Counted from the first letter of the stretch, positions 1 through 7,844 are shown. The stretch is DNA of 64,000 nucleotides from Microcella pacifica (GCF_009371975.2 NZ_VIKT02000004.1:1-64000), one strand, 5' to 3'. Notes: generated from the letters alone by a model not told the origin. A program made the numbers and translations.

Positions 1-154
1 TGCCCGACACCACCCGCGGCATCAAACTACGCCCCGCGAGCTGACCCCCGGCTTCGCGGGCATACTTAACTGGGGCACGGGAACCATTTCGCGGGCATTC
101 CTACATGAGGCACCTCGGAGTGTGATTATCGGGATGCCCGGCCGGCGTCTCGCC

Positions 155-166
155 TAGGCTGAAGCC
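155..166 (+). promoter_or_regulatory. Probable -10 box of a leaderless padR transcript
   Basis: TAGGCT at 155-160 fits the actinobacterial TANNNT -10 pattern and is followed by 6 bases before the ATG at 167, so transcription would start at or next to the start codon. No Shine-Dalgarno sequence precedes the ATG, and no convincing -35 box is visible. This is inferred from spacing only. Confidence 0.35.
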
Positions 167-721
167 ATGACGCTGCGACACTCCCTCCTCGCCGTCCTCA
201 CCCTCGGGCCCGCGTACGGGTATCAGCTGCACGGCGAGGTCGTCGAGCGCACGCGGCGCGACACCCCGCTCAACGTCGGGCAGGTCTACTCGACCCTGGA
301 CCGGCTGCGCCGCGACGAGCTCATCGCCTCCGCCGGCATCACAGAGGATCATCTGCCGCTGTACGAGCTCACCGACGCCGGGATCATCGAGGCGCGCATG
401 CACCTCACAGAGCCCGATGTCGCCGATTGGCACGACATGGTCGAGCGCATCCTCCTGGCGCTCTCCCTCCCGGGAAGCCACCACGAGACACTCGTGACCA
501 ACTACCGTCGGTTGTGGGAACCGTATGCGGGCGCCTCGAGCGAGACTCTCGACCCCACCGGAGGCCAGGCGCAGGCCGCCGCCGAGCACGCCGCACGACT
601 GCTGCGCTCGGCCGCGCTCGCCTGGCTCGACTCCCTGCCCGTCATCGAGCCGTGGCCACTGCGCACCGACCGCCGTCGTCGGGGCCGCCGCGCGGCGGAG
701 ACCGTGCATCCGCCGGCCTGA
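167..721 (+). CDS. PadR-family transcriptional regulator
   Basis: This 184-residue protein has the PadR layout. The N-terminal winged helix (about residues 1-75) carries the typical LGPAYGYQLHGEV segment and the recognition-helix/wing region GQVYSTLDRLRRDELI. A helical C-terminal dimerisation part follows (about 80-165). PadR proteins are ligand-responsive repressors, usually of a neighbouring transporter or detoxification gene. No such partner follows on the same strand; the next gene converges from the right with a 12-base gap, so the target may lie left of the window or be the gene itself. The ligand cannot be predicted. Confidence 0.85.
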   Translation: MTLRHSLLAVLTLGPAYGYQLHGEVVERTRRDTPLNVGQVYSTLDRLRRDELIASAGITEDHLPLYELTDAGIIEARMHLTEPDVADWHDMVERILLALSLPGSHHETLVTNYRRLWEPYAGASSETLDPTGGQAQAAAEHAARLLRSAALAWLDSLPVIEPWPLRTDRRRRGRRAAETVHPPA

Positions 722-733
722 CGGTCTCGCTCG

Positions 734-2467
734 CTACTTCGCGTCGCTGTAGCGCTGCACAGCGGCGACCGTGACGGGGAATGTCACCGGCGTGGCCCCG
801 AACACGATGCGGCCCGCCTCGGCCGCCGCCTCCCGCAACGCCGACTCCACATCGGCCACCCGGTCAGCGGGAGCGTGCACCACGAGCTCGTCGTGCAGGA
901 AGAACGCGAGGTGCGCCTGCCGCTCGAGCAGGCCGTCCTCCGCAGCCCACAGCCGGCGACGCACACCCGCGAGCCACGCGAGTGCCCACTCGGCCGCCGT
1001 GCCCTGCACGACGAAGTTGCGCGTGAAGCGGCCCCACGACCGGGCATCGGTGCGCGCCGCGCGCCGCATGCCCTCCGACGCGCCCTCCGCGGCCGCGAGC
1101 GACTGACGGTCGAGCCACTGCGCGCTCGGCGGTGGAGAGGTGCGGCCGAGATGCGTCGTCACGGAGCCACCGCGCTCCCCCGCGCGGGCCGCCGCCTCGA
1201 CGAACGCGATCGCCGCGGGGAACGAGCGGGCGAGACGCGGCAGCACGCGGGCGCTCTCACCCGTCGTTCCGCCGTACATCGCCCCGAGCATCCCGAGTTT
1301 CGCGTGCTCGCGCGTGTCGACGACGCCGCGCTCCACCATGCCCGCGTACAGGTCGACCCCCGCGCCGGCGCGCGCCATCGCCTCGTCACCGGAAAGGGCG
1401 GCGAGGATGCGCGGCTCGAGCTGCGCCGCGTCGGCGACCACGAGCATCCAACCCTCATCGGCCCGCACGGCCGGACGCACCTGCCGCGGCAGCTGCAGCG
1501 CGCCGCCCCCGTCGGACGCCCAGCGCCCGCTGCTCGCGCCGGCCGGCAGGAATACCGGGCGGAAGCGGCCGTCGTGCACCCACTCGTCGAGCCACGCCCA
1601 GCCGTTCGCCGTCCACAGCCGCGCGAGGCTCTTGTACTGCAGCAGCGGCGCGATCGCCGGGTGCGCAAGCCGCTGCAGCTCGCGCTGCTGCGTCGTCGCC
1701 ACCTCGAGGCCCGCGCGACGCAGCGCCCGGATGAGGTCGGTCGGCGAGTCGAGCGCCACGGGGCCGACGCCGAGGCGCTGGGTCACCTCCGCTGCGAGCT
1801 CGTCGAGGCGCGCTGGGCGACCGCCTACGGGAGGTCGCGGCCCGAGCACGGCCGTGAGCAGAGCGTCGTGGTCGCTCTCACTCCACGGGAGCCCCACGTG
1901 GGTCATCTCGGCGGCGGCGAGGGCCCCGGCCGACTCCGCCGCCGCGAGCAGGGTGAGATCGCGGGCGGTGGCGTGCGCGGCGATCGCGGCGAGCTGGGCG
2001 CGATAGGTGGCGGCGGCGGGCGGCGCGAGCGGAGCATCCTGGCCCGAATCGGAGCGTGGGGCACCGCTGTCAGCGTGACCGGCGGGGTCGCTGGTGAGGT
2101 CGCCGTGGGGGTTAGTGTCGAGGTCGCTGTCGAGGTCGAAAAGCGTGTCGCCGTGCCGCTGTCGAGCGGCGGCCGGGGCGCCCCAGTCGGTGCGGGGCGC
2201 GCGCCCCTGGATGCCCGCGAGCAGACGGTCGACGAGGCGCAGATCGTGGCAGCGCTCGACGCGCACACCCGCGGCGAGTAGCGGCGGGTACCATCGCGCC
2301 GTGTCGGTCCAGACCCAGCGGGGATGCTCCGCCTCCCGCTCGGCGATCAGCCTCGGGAGTTCGGCCTCCGTCGTGAGGGTGCTCGCGCGATCGTCGCGCG
2401 GCGCGCCCGAGTCGTCGACGTCGACGAGCGCGACAGTCGCGCCCCGGCGCTCGACGACGATCGGCAT
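734..2467 (-). CDS. Family A DNA polymerase (PolA-like, bifunctional 3'-5' exonuclease/polymerase type)
   Basis: The 577-residue protein ends in a family A polymerase core. Motif A reads VADAAQLEPRILAALSGD, the O-helix region is around KLGMLGAMYGGTTGES, and motif C is HDELVVHAP, giving the two metal-binding aspartates. The N-terminal part (about 1-220) sits where an exonuclease-like domain is expected but is divergent, with a low-complexity DSDLDTNP stretch near residue 115; there is no 5' nuclease domain. Actinobacteria often carry such a second, short PolA paralogue beside the housekeeping polA, with a role in repair or bypass synthesis. The ATG at 2467 was chosen because upstream codons run into a dispersed repeat and lose coding character. 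Confidence 0.82.
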   Translation of the reverse strand: MPIVVERRGATVALVDVDDSGAPRDDRASTLTTEAELPRLIAEREAEHPRWVWTDTARWYPPLLAAGVRVERCHDLRLVDRLLAGIQGRAPRTDWGAPAAARQRHGDTLFDLDSDLDTNPHGDLTSDPAGHADSGAPRSDSGQDAPLAPPAAATYRAQLAAIAAHATARDLTLLAAAESAGALAAAEMTHVGLPWSESDHDALLTAVLGPRPPVGGRPARLDELAAEVTQRLGVGPVALDSPTDLIRALRRAGLEVATTQQRELQRLAHPAIAPLLQYKSLARLWTANGWAWLDEWVHDGRFRPVFLPAGASSGRWASDGGGALQLPRQVRPAVRADEGWMLVVADAAQLEPRILAALSGDEAMARAGAGVDLYAGMVERGVVDTREHAKLGMLGAMYGGTTGESARVLPRLARSFPAAIAFVEAAARAGERGGSVTTHLGRTSPPPSAQWLDRQSLAAAEGASEGMRRAARTDARSWGRFTRNFVVQGTAAEWALAWLAGVRRRLWAAEDGLLERQAHLAFFLHDELVVHAPADRVADVESALREAAAEAGRIVFGATPVTFPVTVAAVQRYSDAK

Positions 2468-2514
2468 GCGCTCAGTCTGCCGTGTCGCACCGACGCGCCC
2501 CGCCGCCCGGTCAC

Positions 2515-2612
2515 CTCCACAACTCAGGAGTTCGTGCGCTCCGAGCCGCGCGACACGCCGTGCATGGGCCCGAGAAAACGGTTTGCACCGCGTCGACTCC
2601 TGAATTGTGGAG
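2515..2612. repeat. 98-bp element bounded by inverted CTCCACAAYTCAGGAGT arms (copy 1)
   Basis: The left arm at 2515-2531 is CTCCACAACTCAGGAGT, and the right arm at 2596-2612 is its inverted, one-base-different partner. An internal word GCGCGACACGCCG lies at 2548-2560, 33 bases from the left arm start, the same offset as in the copy at 56470. It fills most of the intergenic gap between the polymerase and the DUF1684 gene. Its role is unknown. Confidence 0.85.
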
Positions 2613-2694
2613 GTGCGCGGGCGGGATGCTCGGCTCGCGGCCTTGCCGGGCTCGAGCGCAGCATCCCTCGTGGGCGAGAGCCGCGTGAGGCCGC

Positions 2695-3519
2695 TCAGTG
2701 CAGGAGCGAGCCGTCCTTCGCGAGCACGTTCTTCTCGCCCGCCTCGATGGGGAAGGGGAAGCGGTTCTGCTTCGGCGGCAGGGGGCAGTTGAAGTTGTAG
2801 CTGAACGCGCACGGGGGCAGGATCGCGAGGTTGAAGTCGAGCGTGATCGAACCGTCGGCGTTGGGGGCGAGGAAGAGGAAGCGGCCGACGCTGTAGGTCG
2901 ACTCGCCGTTGGTGGCGTCGGCGAAGACGAGCTGCAGAGCGCGCCCCGCCTTGAAGGCCGCGATGTCGTAGTCGACGCCGTCGTGCGTGAAGCGGATCTC
3001 GCCGGGCACGACCTGCTCGCGCGTCGTGCCCTCGTCCCTGAGGTGCTCGAAGCCGACCGTCGTGCCGCCCTCGATCTCGTGGAAGGTGCCCGTGACGACC
3101 CAGTCGGGGTTGTAGTCGAAAGCATCGATGCCCCCGAAGTTCTCGATCGCCTCGCTGCGGGCATCCCACACGCGCAGCGCGTACGTGCCGCCCTCGCCCG
3201 CGATCACGAAGCCGGTCGTGTGGTCGTCGAAGACGATGCTGCTCGGCTCGGCGTCGTCCTTGCCGCGCACGCGGACGGTGCCGTCGACGAGCTCGCCGTC
3301 GACCGTGATGCCGTCCTCGCGCGACGCCGTTACGAGCAGCCCGCCCTCCGGAGCGGTGGCCCAGCGGCCCGGCACACCCCAGATGGTCTGCTCGCCATCC
3401 ACCCACTGCGTGTTAACAAGCGCGAGGGGCCCCTGCGGCTGCACGGCGGCGAGGGCACGCCGTTCACGAAAGGTCGCGTAGCGCTCGAGCGGGGTCGGGG
3501 CGGGTGCGGTGTCAGCCAT
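2695..3519 (-). CDS. DUF1684 family protein
   Basis: The 274-residue protein matches the DUF1684 pattern. An N-terminal ERYATFRERRALAAV helix is followed by a beta-rich body, and the C-terminal signature has NADGSITLDFN, then a cluster of aromatic, Asn and Cys residues (AFSYNFNCPLPP) and NRFPFPIEAGEK. The family is cytosolic, widespread in actinobacteria and biochemically undefined. The start is the ATG at 3519, preceded by GGAGAGG; a GTG two codons upstream is also possible. Nothing in the neighbours suggests a function. Confidence 0.8.
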   Translation of the reverse strand: MADTAPAPTPLERYATFRERRALAAVQPQGPLALVNTQWVDGEQTIWGVPGRWATAPEGGLLVTASREDGITVDGELVDGTVRVRGKDDAEPSSIVFDDHTTGFVIAGEGGTYALRVWDARSEAIENFGGIDAFDYNPDWVVTGTFHEIEGGTTVGFEHLRDEGTTREQVVPGEIRFTHDGVDYDIAAFKAGRALQLVFADATNGESTYSVGRFLFLAPNADGSITLDFNLAILPPCAFSYNFNCPLPPKQNRFPFPIEAGEKNVLAKDGSLLH

Positions 3520-3572
3520 GCTCACATCCTCTCCAAGCGACGGGATGCGCGCCAATCGACGCGCGGGCGGGC

Positions 3573-4343
3573 TCAGCCCCCGACGAGCGCGAGCACGAGC
3601 ACCGCCCCCGCCGGAATGCTCGCGAGGCCGGTGGAGGAGATCACGCGCAGGCGTGCGGCGCCCTCGGGCGTGCGCGCAACCCCGGCGGGTCGGGCGATGG
3701 CCCATTCCGCGACCGCCCAGGCGGCGGTCGCCGCGAGCACGACGAGCGTCGTGGCGCGCACGCCGTCGCTCGCCGGCGCGCCGAGCACGAGGCCGGTGAT
3801 CTGCACGAGCGCGATGACGCCCCAGGGCACGATCACGAGCACGGTGAGGACGGCGAAGGGCCACAGGCGTGCGCGCGATTCCGACCGTCGGGGTGCGCGA
3901 TCCTGCAGCCATCCGAGAAGGCCGCCCCCGGCAGCAAGCGCGTAGGCGAGCACGATGGTGCTCGCCGCCGCTGCGCCGTTGAGCAGCGCGATGATGACGA
4001 CCGTGATGCCGAGCGACTGCGAGACGGCGACCCAGTGCGCGGTCGACGCGGTCGATGCGCTGAGGCCGGAGCGACCGTGCTGGTAGACGAGAAAGGCCTG
4101 CAGCACCGCCGTCACGAGCAGTACCGCGAGCATGCCGCGCACCGCCTCGGGAGTGAGGAGTACGCCGGAGACGAGCGGTGCCGACGCCTCCGCCAGCAGC
4201 ATCGGAGGCTCGACGACGACGAGGACGTCGAGCCGAGCATCCGCAAGCCCCATCACGACCAGCGTCGCGAGCGCCTGCAGAGCGAGAACGACCGCGGCGA
4301 CGCGCGAATCGGCGGCGCGGGGCACCGCGTGGTCGATGGTCAT
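3573..4343 (-). CDS. Seven-helix membrane protein, heliorhodopsin-like but lacking the retinal lysine
   Basis: The 256-residue protein has seven hydrophobic segments (about 14-32, 70-88, 103-122, 127-146, 161-188, 197-217, 233-254). Three stretches recall heliorhodopsins: HWVAVSQSLGITVVIIALLNG-like helix 3, AYALAAGGGLLGWL in helix 4, and WPFAVLTVLVIVPWGVIAL in helix 5. Heliorhodopsins need a helix 7 lysine to bind retinal, and carry a helix 3 glutamate counterion. Here helix 7 (RVISSTGLASIPAG) has no lysine, and the expected glutamate is alanine (A106). If the homology is right, the protein cannot form a retinal Schiff base. The assignment rests on remembered family patterns; otherwise it is simply an unknown membrane protein. 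Its start lies 25 bases from attL. Confidence 0.5.
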   Translation of the reverse strand: MTIDHAVPRAADSRVAAVVLALQALATLVVMGLADARLDVLVVVEPPMLLAEASAPLVSGVLLTPEAVRGMLAVLLVTAVLQAFLVYQHGRSGLSASTASTAHWVAVSQSLGITVVIIALLNGAAAASTIVLAYALAAGGGLLGWLQDRAPRRSESRARLWPFAVLTVLVIVPWGVIALVQITGLVLGAPASDGVRATTLVVLAATAAWAVAEWAIARPAGVARTPEGAARLRVISSTGLASIPAGAVLVLALVGG

Positions 4344-4368
4344 GAGGCCTCCCGGCACGGGTCTGAGC

Positions 4369-4406
4369 AGTAGGGCGGACGGGACTTGAACCCGTGACCG
4401 ATGGAT
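4369..4406. repeat. attL core (38 bp, 3' half of tRNA-Met)
   Basis: The 38 bases are identical to 40780-40817. They correspond to the 3' end, T arm, variable region and 3' side of the anticodon stem of tRNA-Met on the - strand. Identity breaks at 4407 (c versus t at 40818) and at 4368. The fragment lacks the 5' half and is not a functional tRNA gene. Confidence 0.93.
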
Positions 4407-4477
4407 CATGGGTCGCCCCGGTCCGACGCCTCGCAGACTACAGCCGCGAGCGTAACCAGCTCGGAGCGTGACCCGAA

Positions 4478-5347
4478 ATGGGGACGGTGCGGCACCTTCG
4501 CCTGGTGCCACAGTCGGGGATGAAACCTCAGATCACCACGCCGCCCGCCTGGACAGAACCGATAGAAGCGTTCCTCGCGAACCTCGCTCGAAGCGGCGCG
4601 CCGAAGCCCACGCTCACCCTCCGCTCCTACCACCTGCGCCGCTTCGCCTGCGACAGCCAAGTCGACCCGTGGTCAGCGACCACCCTCGACCTCACCGACC
4701 ACATCGACCGCCGCGAGTGGTCAGGCTCCACCATGAAGACCTTCCGCTCCACGATGCGCGAGTTCTACCGCTGGGCCATGCTGCACTCACTCACCGACCG
4801 CAATCCCGCGGAGCTACTGCCTCGAGTGCGCGTCGCTGCGGGCGTCCCGCGCCCTGCCGAGGAGGACGCTCTGGAAGCCGCTCTCGCGGACTCAGACACC
4901 CGGACCCGCCTCATGGTCCGGCTCGCCGCGTACGCCGGTCTGCGGTGCCGCGAGATAGCGCTCGTCCACACTGACGACCTCGTGCGCGACCTCGTGGGCT
5001 GGTCCCTCGTCGTCCACGGCAAAGGCGACCGCATCCGCTACGTGCCGCTGCCCGACGATCTCGCGCGCGATCTGCTCGCCTTCGCGGACGGCCCGGGCTG
5101 GCTGTTCCCCGGCCTCATCGACGGGCACCTTTCCGCTCAGTACGTCTCCAAGCTCATCGCGCGAGTGCTCCCCGGCGCGACCGCACACCAGCTCCGCCAC
5201 CGCTTCGCGACCCGCGCCTACCAGCTCGGAGGCCGCGACATTCGCGCAGTCCAGGAGTTGCTCGGCCACGCGAGCGTCGCGACCACGCAGATATACACGG
5301 GCGTGGAGTCCGACGCCGTGCGCCGCGCAGCTCTCGCCGCCGCGTAG
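4478..5347 (+). CDS. int: Tyrosine recombinase, prophage integrase
   Basis: The 289-residue protein has a SAM-like core-binding domain (about 28-105) and a tyrosine recombinase catalytic domain. The expected catalytic set is visible: R156 (AGLRCRE), K182 (HGKGDR), H237-x-x-R240 (AHQLRHRF), H264 (LLGHAS) and nucleophile Y273 (QIYTGV). It lies 71 bases from the attL core, the usual place for a phage integrase. The C terminus is ALAAA, which resembles an ssrA-type degradation signal; known integration-dependent phages carry such a tag on Int. In the circular phage the repressor frame would end at 4471, 6 bases before this ATG, so the two would be co-transcribed and coupled. A second in-frame ATG lies at 4520. 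Confidence 0.95.
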   Translation: MGTVRHLRLVPQSGMKPQITTPPAWTEPIEAFLANLARSGAPKPTLTLRSYHLRRFACDSQVDPWSATTLDLTDHIDRREWSGSTMKTFRSTMREFYRWAMLHSLTDRNPAELLPRVRVAAGVPRPAEEDALEAALADSDTRTRLMVRLAAYAGLRCREIALVHTDDLVRDLVGWSLVVHGKGDRIRYVPLPDDLARDLLAFADGPGWLFPGLIDGHLSAQYVSKLIARVLPGATAHQLRHRFATRAYQLGGRDIRAVQELLGHASVATTQIYTGVESDAVRRAALAAA

Positions 5348-5393
5348 CGCTGCCGGTAGCGTGTAGAGCGCCGACCACGAGGAGGAAGCACCC

Positions 5394-5714
5394 ATGACCG
5401 ACACCACTACCGCGAAGGGCGTCAACGGCTCCGTGAGCTTCGACGGCCAGCTCGTCACCATCACCCGGAAGGGCATCGGGAACAAGGGCGCGAAGACAAT
5501 CCCGCTGCGCTCGATCGGCGGCGTGCAGATTCGGCCGGCGACGATGCTGGTGAACGGCTTCCTCGCCCTGAGCGTCTCCGGCGAGGTCGGCCGCAGCTCG
5601 GGCGGCGTCGGTCGCCTCCAGGATGCGGCGAACGACGAGAACGCCGTGATCTTCACCAAGAAGCAGTCCGCCGACTTCGAGGCCTTCCGCGACGCGGTGC
5701 TCGCTCAGCTCTGA
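5394..5714 (+). CDS. Small DUF4429-like protein
   Basis: The 106-residue protein looks like a single DUF4429 domain: VSFDGQLVTITRKG, then KTIPLRSIGGVQIRPA, a hydrophobic NGFLALSV strand and a C-terminal FTKKQSADFEAFRDAV helix. This compact beta-rich fold, related to short bacterial PH domains, occurs in actinobacteria and their phages without a known role. A good AGGAGGAAG Shine-Dalgarno precedes the ATG. It follows int on the same strand and may be expressed from the prophage as a lysogeny gene. Confidence 0.72.
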   Translation: MTDTTTAKGVNGSVSFDGQLVTITRKGIGNKGAKTIPLRSIGGVQIRPATMLVNGFLALSVSGEVGRSSGGVGRLQDAANDENAVIFTKKQSADFEAFRDAVLAQL

Positions 5715-5769
5715 CCCGTCGCCCGCGGCCACCCGCGACACGTCGCGCCCTCCGGCGCGCACGACGAAA

Positions 5770-5809
5770 GCGCCCCGCGCCCCAGCTCGAGAGCTGGAGC
5801 GCGGGGCGC
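5770..5809. terminator. Bidirectional hairpin between convergent genes
   Basis: An 18-bp stem with one mismatch (left arm 5770-5788, right arm 5791-5809, two-base loop) lies between the + strand gene ending at 5714 and the - strand lysis gene ending at 5822. Its location and strength suggest termination in both directions. No long T tract is present on either side. Confidence 0.75.
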
Positions 5810-5821
5810 AGTCATGCTTGT

Positions 5822-6277
5822 TCAGGTCGATCTTGAAAGGTGCTCTTGCAGGAGCTTCTGGCTGGTGGTGGCAGTCCTCTTGGCTTCGGCTGCTGTGCGA
5901 GCTGCCCGATCCACCTTCTTCTCTATGCGCGCGACCGTGCGACCGAGCGTCTGCACTTCATCCTTCACCGTCGAGCCACCGTTGTTCTGTAGTTGGCCCT
6001 TGATGTAGGAGATGTCCTCGGTGAGGGTGAGGAACTGGTCGACCGCGCGGACAGCGCGTTGCGCCCACTTGAGAGCTGCCTTGAGCTTCTGCCAGCCCTT
6101 GCCCTTGACCCAGAGAACGGCGGCTGCAACCACGAGCAGGCTCCAGAGCAGCGGAGCGAGCCACGGGGAGGCGTTCTGGATGCCTCCCCAGGCCCACTCG
6201 ATCAGCTCGCGCCATGTGCTCACGTCGTCAATCCCGACCGCGAGAAGCGCGGTCAGGACAGCGGCGATCGTGCCCAT
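5822..6277 (-). CDS. Holin-like membrane protein with coiled-coil tail
   Basis: The 151-residue protein has an N-terminal hydrophobic segment (about 1-16), a clear transmembrane helix (about 40-57, PLLWSLLVVAAAVLWV), then a basic stretch and a long heptad-like C-terminal helix (about 95-145). It directly follows the endolysin; the endolysin stop and this ATG overlap as TGATG. Size, topology and position fit a phage holin or holin partner, which forms holes in the cell membrane so that the endolysin can reach the wall. Holins share little sequence, so the call rests on context. Confidence 0.65.
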   Translation of the reverse strand: MGTIAAVLTALLAVGIDDVSTWRELIEWAWGGIQNASPWLAPLLWSLLVVAAAVLWVKGKGWQKLKAALKWAQRAVRAVDQFLTLTEDISYIKGQLQNNGGSTVKDEVQTLGRTVARIEKKVDRAARTAAEAKRTATTSQKLLQEHLSRST

Positions 6278-7545
6278 CAGCCCGTGTAGGTTGGGGTCTT
6301 CGCCGATCCGAGGAACCGCTCGAGATTCGGCCACCGCTGAGCGAGCTTCCGCAGCAGCGCGTAGATACCCGTGCCGAGGGCGATCACCGCGGCCGACTGG
6401 GCCTCGAGCGCGATGTCGGCGGGCACGTACGCGAGCCAGTCGAGCCAGCTCACGTTCGTGGTCGCCCACACGATCACCCACGAGTACACGAACGGCACGA
6501 CCGTGCGGAGCGTGGCGATCGCCAGCTCGCCGACCGTGCGGCGTCCGCGGATCACGTCAGCGATCGCGGTGAAGATGCGACGCACGAGCGCCTCGCGCCG
6601 GGCCGCGTGTTGCGGGTCCGGCTCCGGTTCCCCCTCGGGGGCGTCGGGGATCGGCTGCGACACGATGTCGTCCACCGGGTCAGGGGTCGGGCTCACGGGT
6701 GCCTCCTGTTCTTCGGCCGGCTGCTCCGGCTCGAGGTCGATGACGGGCGCTGGCTCGGGTTCCGGGATCACAACCGGTGCAGGCTCGGGCTTGTTGAGCA
6801 GCGCCCAGATCGCGGCCTCCACGCGGAATGTGCCGGGACCGGGGATGCCGTCGATGACGTAGCCGCTGCCGTACAGATCGGGGCGGTTCCGCTTCCCCCA
6901 GGTCTGCACCATCGTGTAGTAGTTCGGCCCCGGGATGCCGTCGCCCCGACCGGCGCTGGTGTCCCCCGTGGTCGAGGTCACGCCGAGGCTCTGCCTGTTC
7001 AGGTAGGTGGCGAGGCGACGGTAGTCGATGTCGTTCCCTGCAAGCTCGGCCGCGCGGGCGACGATTCGGGCGACCGTGTTCGGGCCGGGGCAGAACGTCG
7101 GGTAGCTGGCCTGATAGGTCGCCCAGAGGTCACGGTGACCGAGAATGTGAGCGATGCCGTACCGCTTGCGGAGGTCATTGAGGAGGCGCGCTGCCTTGTC
7201 GATCGCAGCGACGGAGATAGGCCAGTCGGGTGCGCCTGCCTCGTTGACGATTTCGACGGTGATCGCGCGGCGGTCCCACGCTGCGCCCTTGCCGCCGTCT
7301 GTGGCGGACCCGCTCGTCCATGCTCGGAAGTCCTCGTCTACGACGCACCACAGGTGGCCGTCGTTGCCGATGACGTAGTTCGAGGAGACGGTGCGGGTGC
7401 GGTTGACCATCATCGACACCACTCCATCGCCGCGGCCCGAGACGGATGCCGTGTGGTGGATCAGGAATGTGTCGATCCTCGTCTCGTCGCGTGACGAGTA
7501 CTGCGGGGAAAGCTTGATGGTGTCGGTCAGTGCTGAGTGAGTCAT
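6277..7545 (-). CDS. Endolysin: N-acetylmuramoyl-L-alanine amidase with a C-terminal membrane segment
   Basis: The 422-residue protein begins with an amidase_2 domain (about 1-165). Its likely zinc ligands lie in FLIHHTASV, LGHRDL and TFCPG. A peptidoglycan-binding-like region (about 180-245) contains two GIPGP turns. An acidic, Pro/Glu-rich linker of about 60 residues follows. The last 110 residues have two hydrophobic stretches (near FVYSWVIVWATTNVSWLDWL and SAAVIALGTGIYALL), so the C terminus looks membrane-anchored, as if a holin-like module had been fused on. The start at 7545 has an AAGGGGG Shine-Dalgarno; the upstream extension is not protein-like. The enzyme would cut the amide bond between muramic acid and the stem peptide at lysis. 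Confidence 0.87.
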   Translation of the reverse strand: MTHSALTDTIKLSPQYSSRDETRIDTFLIHHTASVSGRGDGVVSMMVNRTRTVSSNYVIGNDGHLWCVVDEDFRAWTSGSATDGGKGAAWDRRAITVEIVNEAGAPDWPISVAAIDKAARLLNDLRKRYGIAHILGHRDLWATYQASYPTFCPGPNTVARIVARAAELAGNDIDYRRLATYLNRQSLGVTSTTGDTSAGRGDGIPGPNYYTMVQTWGKRNRPDLYGSGYVIDGIPGPGTFRVEAAIWALLNKPEPAPVVIPEPEPAPVIDLEPEQPAEEQEAPVSPTPDPVDDIVSQPIPDAPEGEPEPDPQHAARREALVRRIFTAIADVIRGRRTVGELAIATLRTVVPFVYSWVIVWATTNVSWLDWLAYVPADIALEAQSAAVIALGTGIYALLRKLAQRWPNLERFLGSAKTPTYTG

Positions 7546-7569
7546 GGTGTCCCCCTTCGGGAATGACGA

Positions 7570-7593
7570 AAGCCCCACACAACGGCGGGGCTT
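7570..7593 (-). terminator. Hairpin between the small gene and the endolysin
   Basis: A 7-bp perfect stem AAGCCCC/GGGGCTT (70-76 and 87-93 of the 7500s) with a 10-base loop is followed on the - strand by TTTCG. It could partly terminate transcripts coming from the tail operon before the lysis genes. Confidence 0.5.
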
Positions 7594-7616
7594 GGGATGG
7601 ATGTGGTGCAAGAGTT

Positions 7617-7844
7617 CTAGACCAGGTCTGCGGCAATGTGGTCAAGCATCGCCCGCACCCGGTCTAGATGGATCAGGGGGACGCGGATGGTCGTGGTGCC
7701 GTCAATGTTGGCGACGGTGATCGTGACCTGCCCGGCGTCGACTGAGCCGGTGAACGTGCCGTCCGTGTAGGTGGTGTCCTCATAGGTGACGACGGTCGTC
7801 TCGATGGTCTGCTCGTGCTTCTCGATGTTGCTGTCGAGGGTCAT
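7617..7844 (-). CDS. Small phage protein of unknown function
   Basis: The 75-residue acidic protein has a beta-rich middle (GTFTGSVDAGQVTITVANIDG) and a C-terminal helix (IHLDRVRAMLDHIAADLV). A good GAAAGGACTT Shine-Dalgarno stands upstream of the ATG. That ribosome site overlaps the 5' edge of the silent tail cassette on the opposite strand, and one inverted repeat starts 14 bases upstream of the ATG. The protein is not recognised; it could belong to the tail tip or lysis group. Confidence 0.65.
   Translation of the reverse strand: MTLDSNIEKHEQTIETTVVTYEDTTYTDGTFTGSVDAGQVTITVANIDGTTTIRVPLIHLDRVRAMLDHIAADLV

Noticed and set aside
1-44. Possible 3' end of a + strand gene (frame ending TGA at 42-44, TTRGIKLRPAS)
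   Set aside because: Only 14 codons are visible at the window edge; nothing confirms coding, so it is not listed as a gene.
875-2281. 468-codon + strand open frame opposite the family A polymerase
   Set aside because: It is the antisense shadow of a conserved gene in GC-rich DNA; the product is Arg/Val-rich without domain character.
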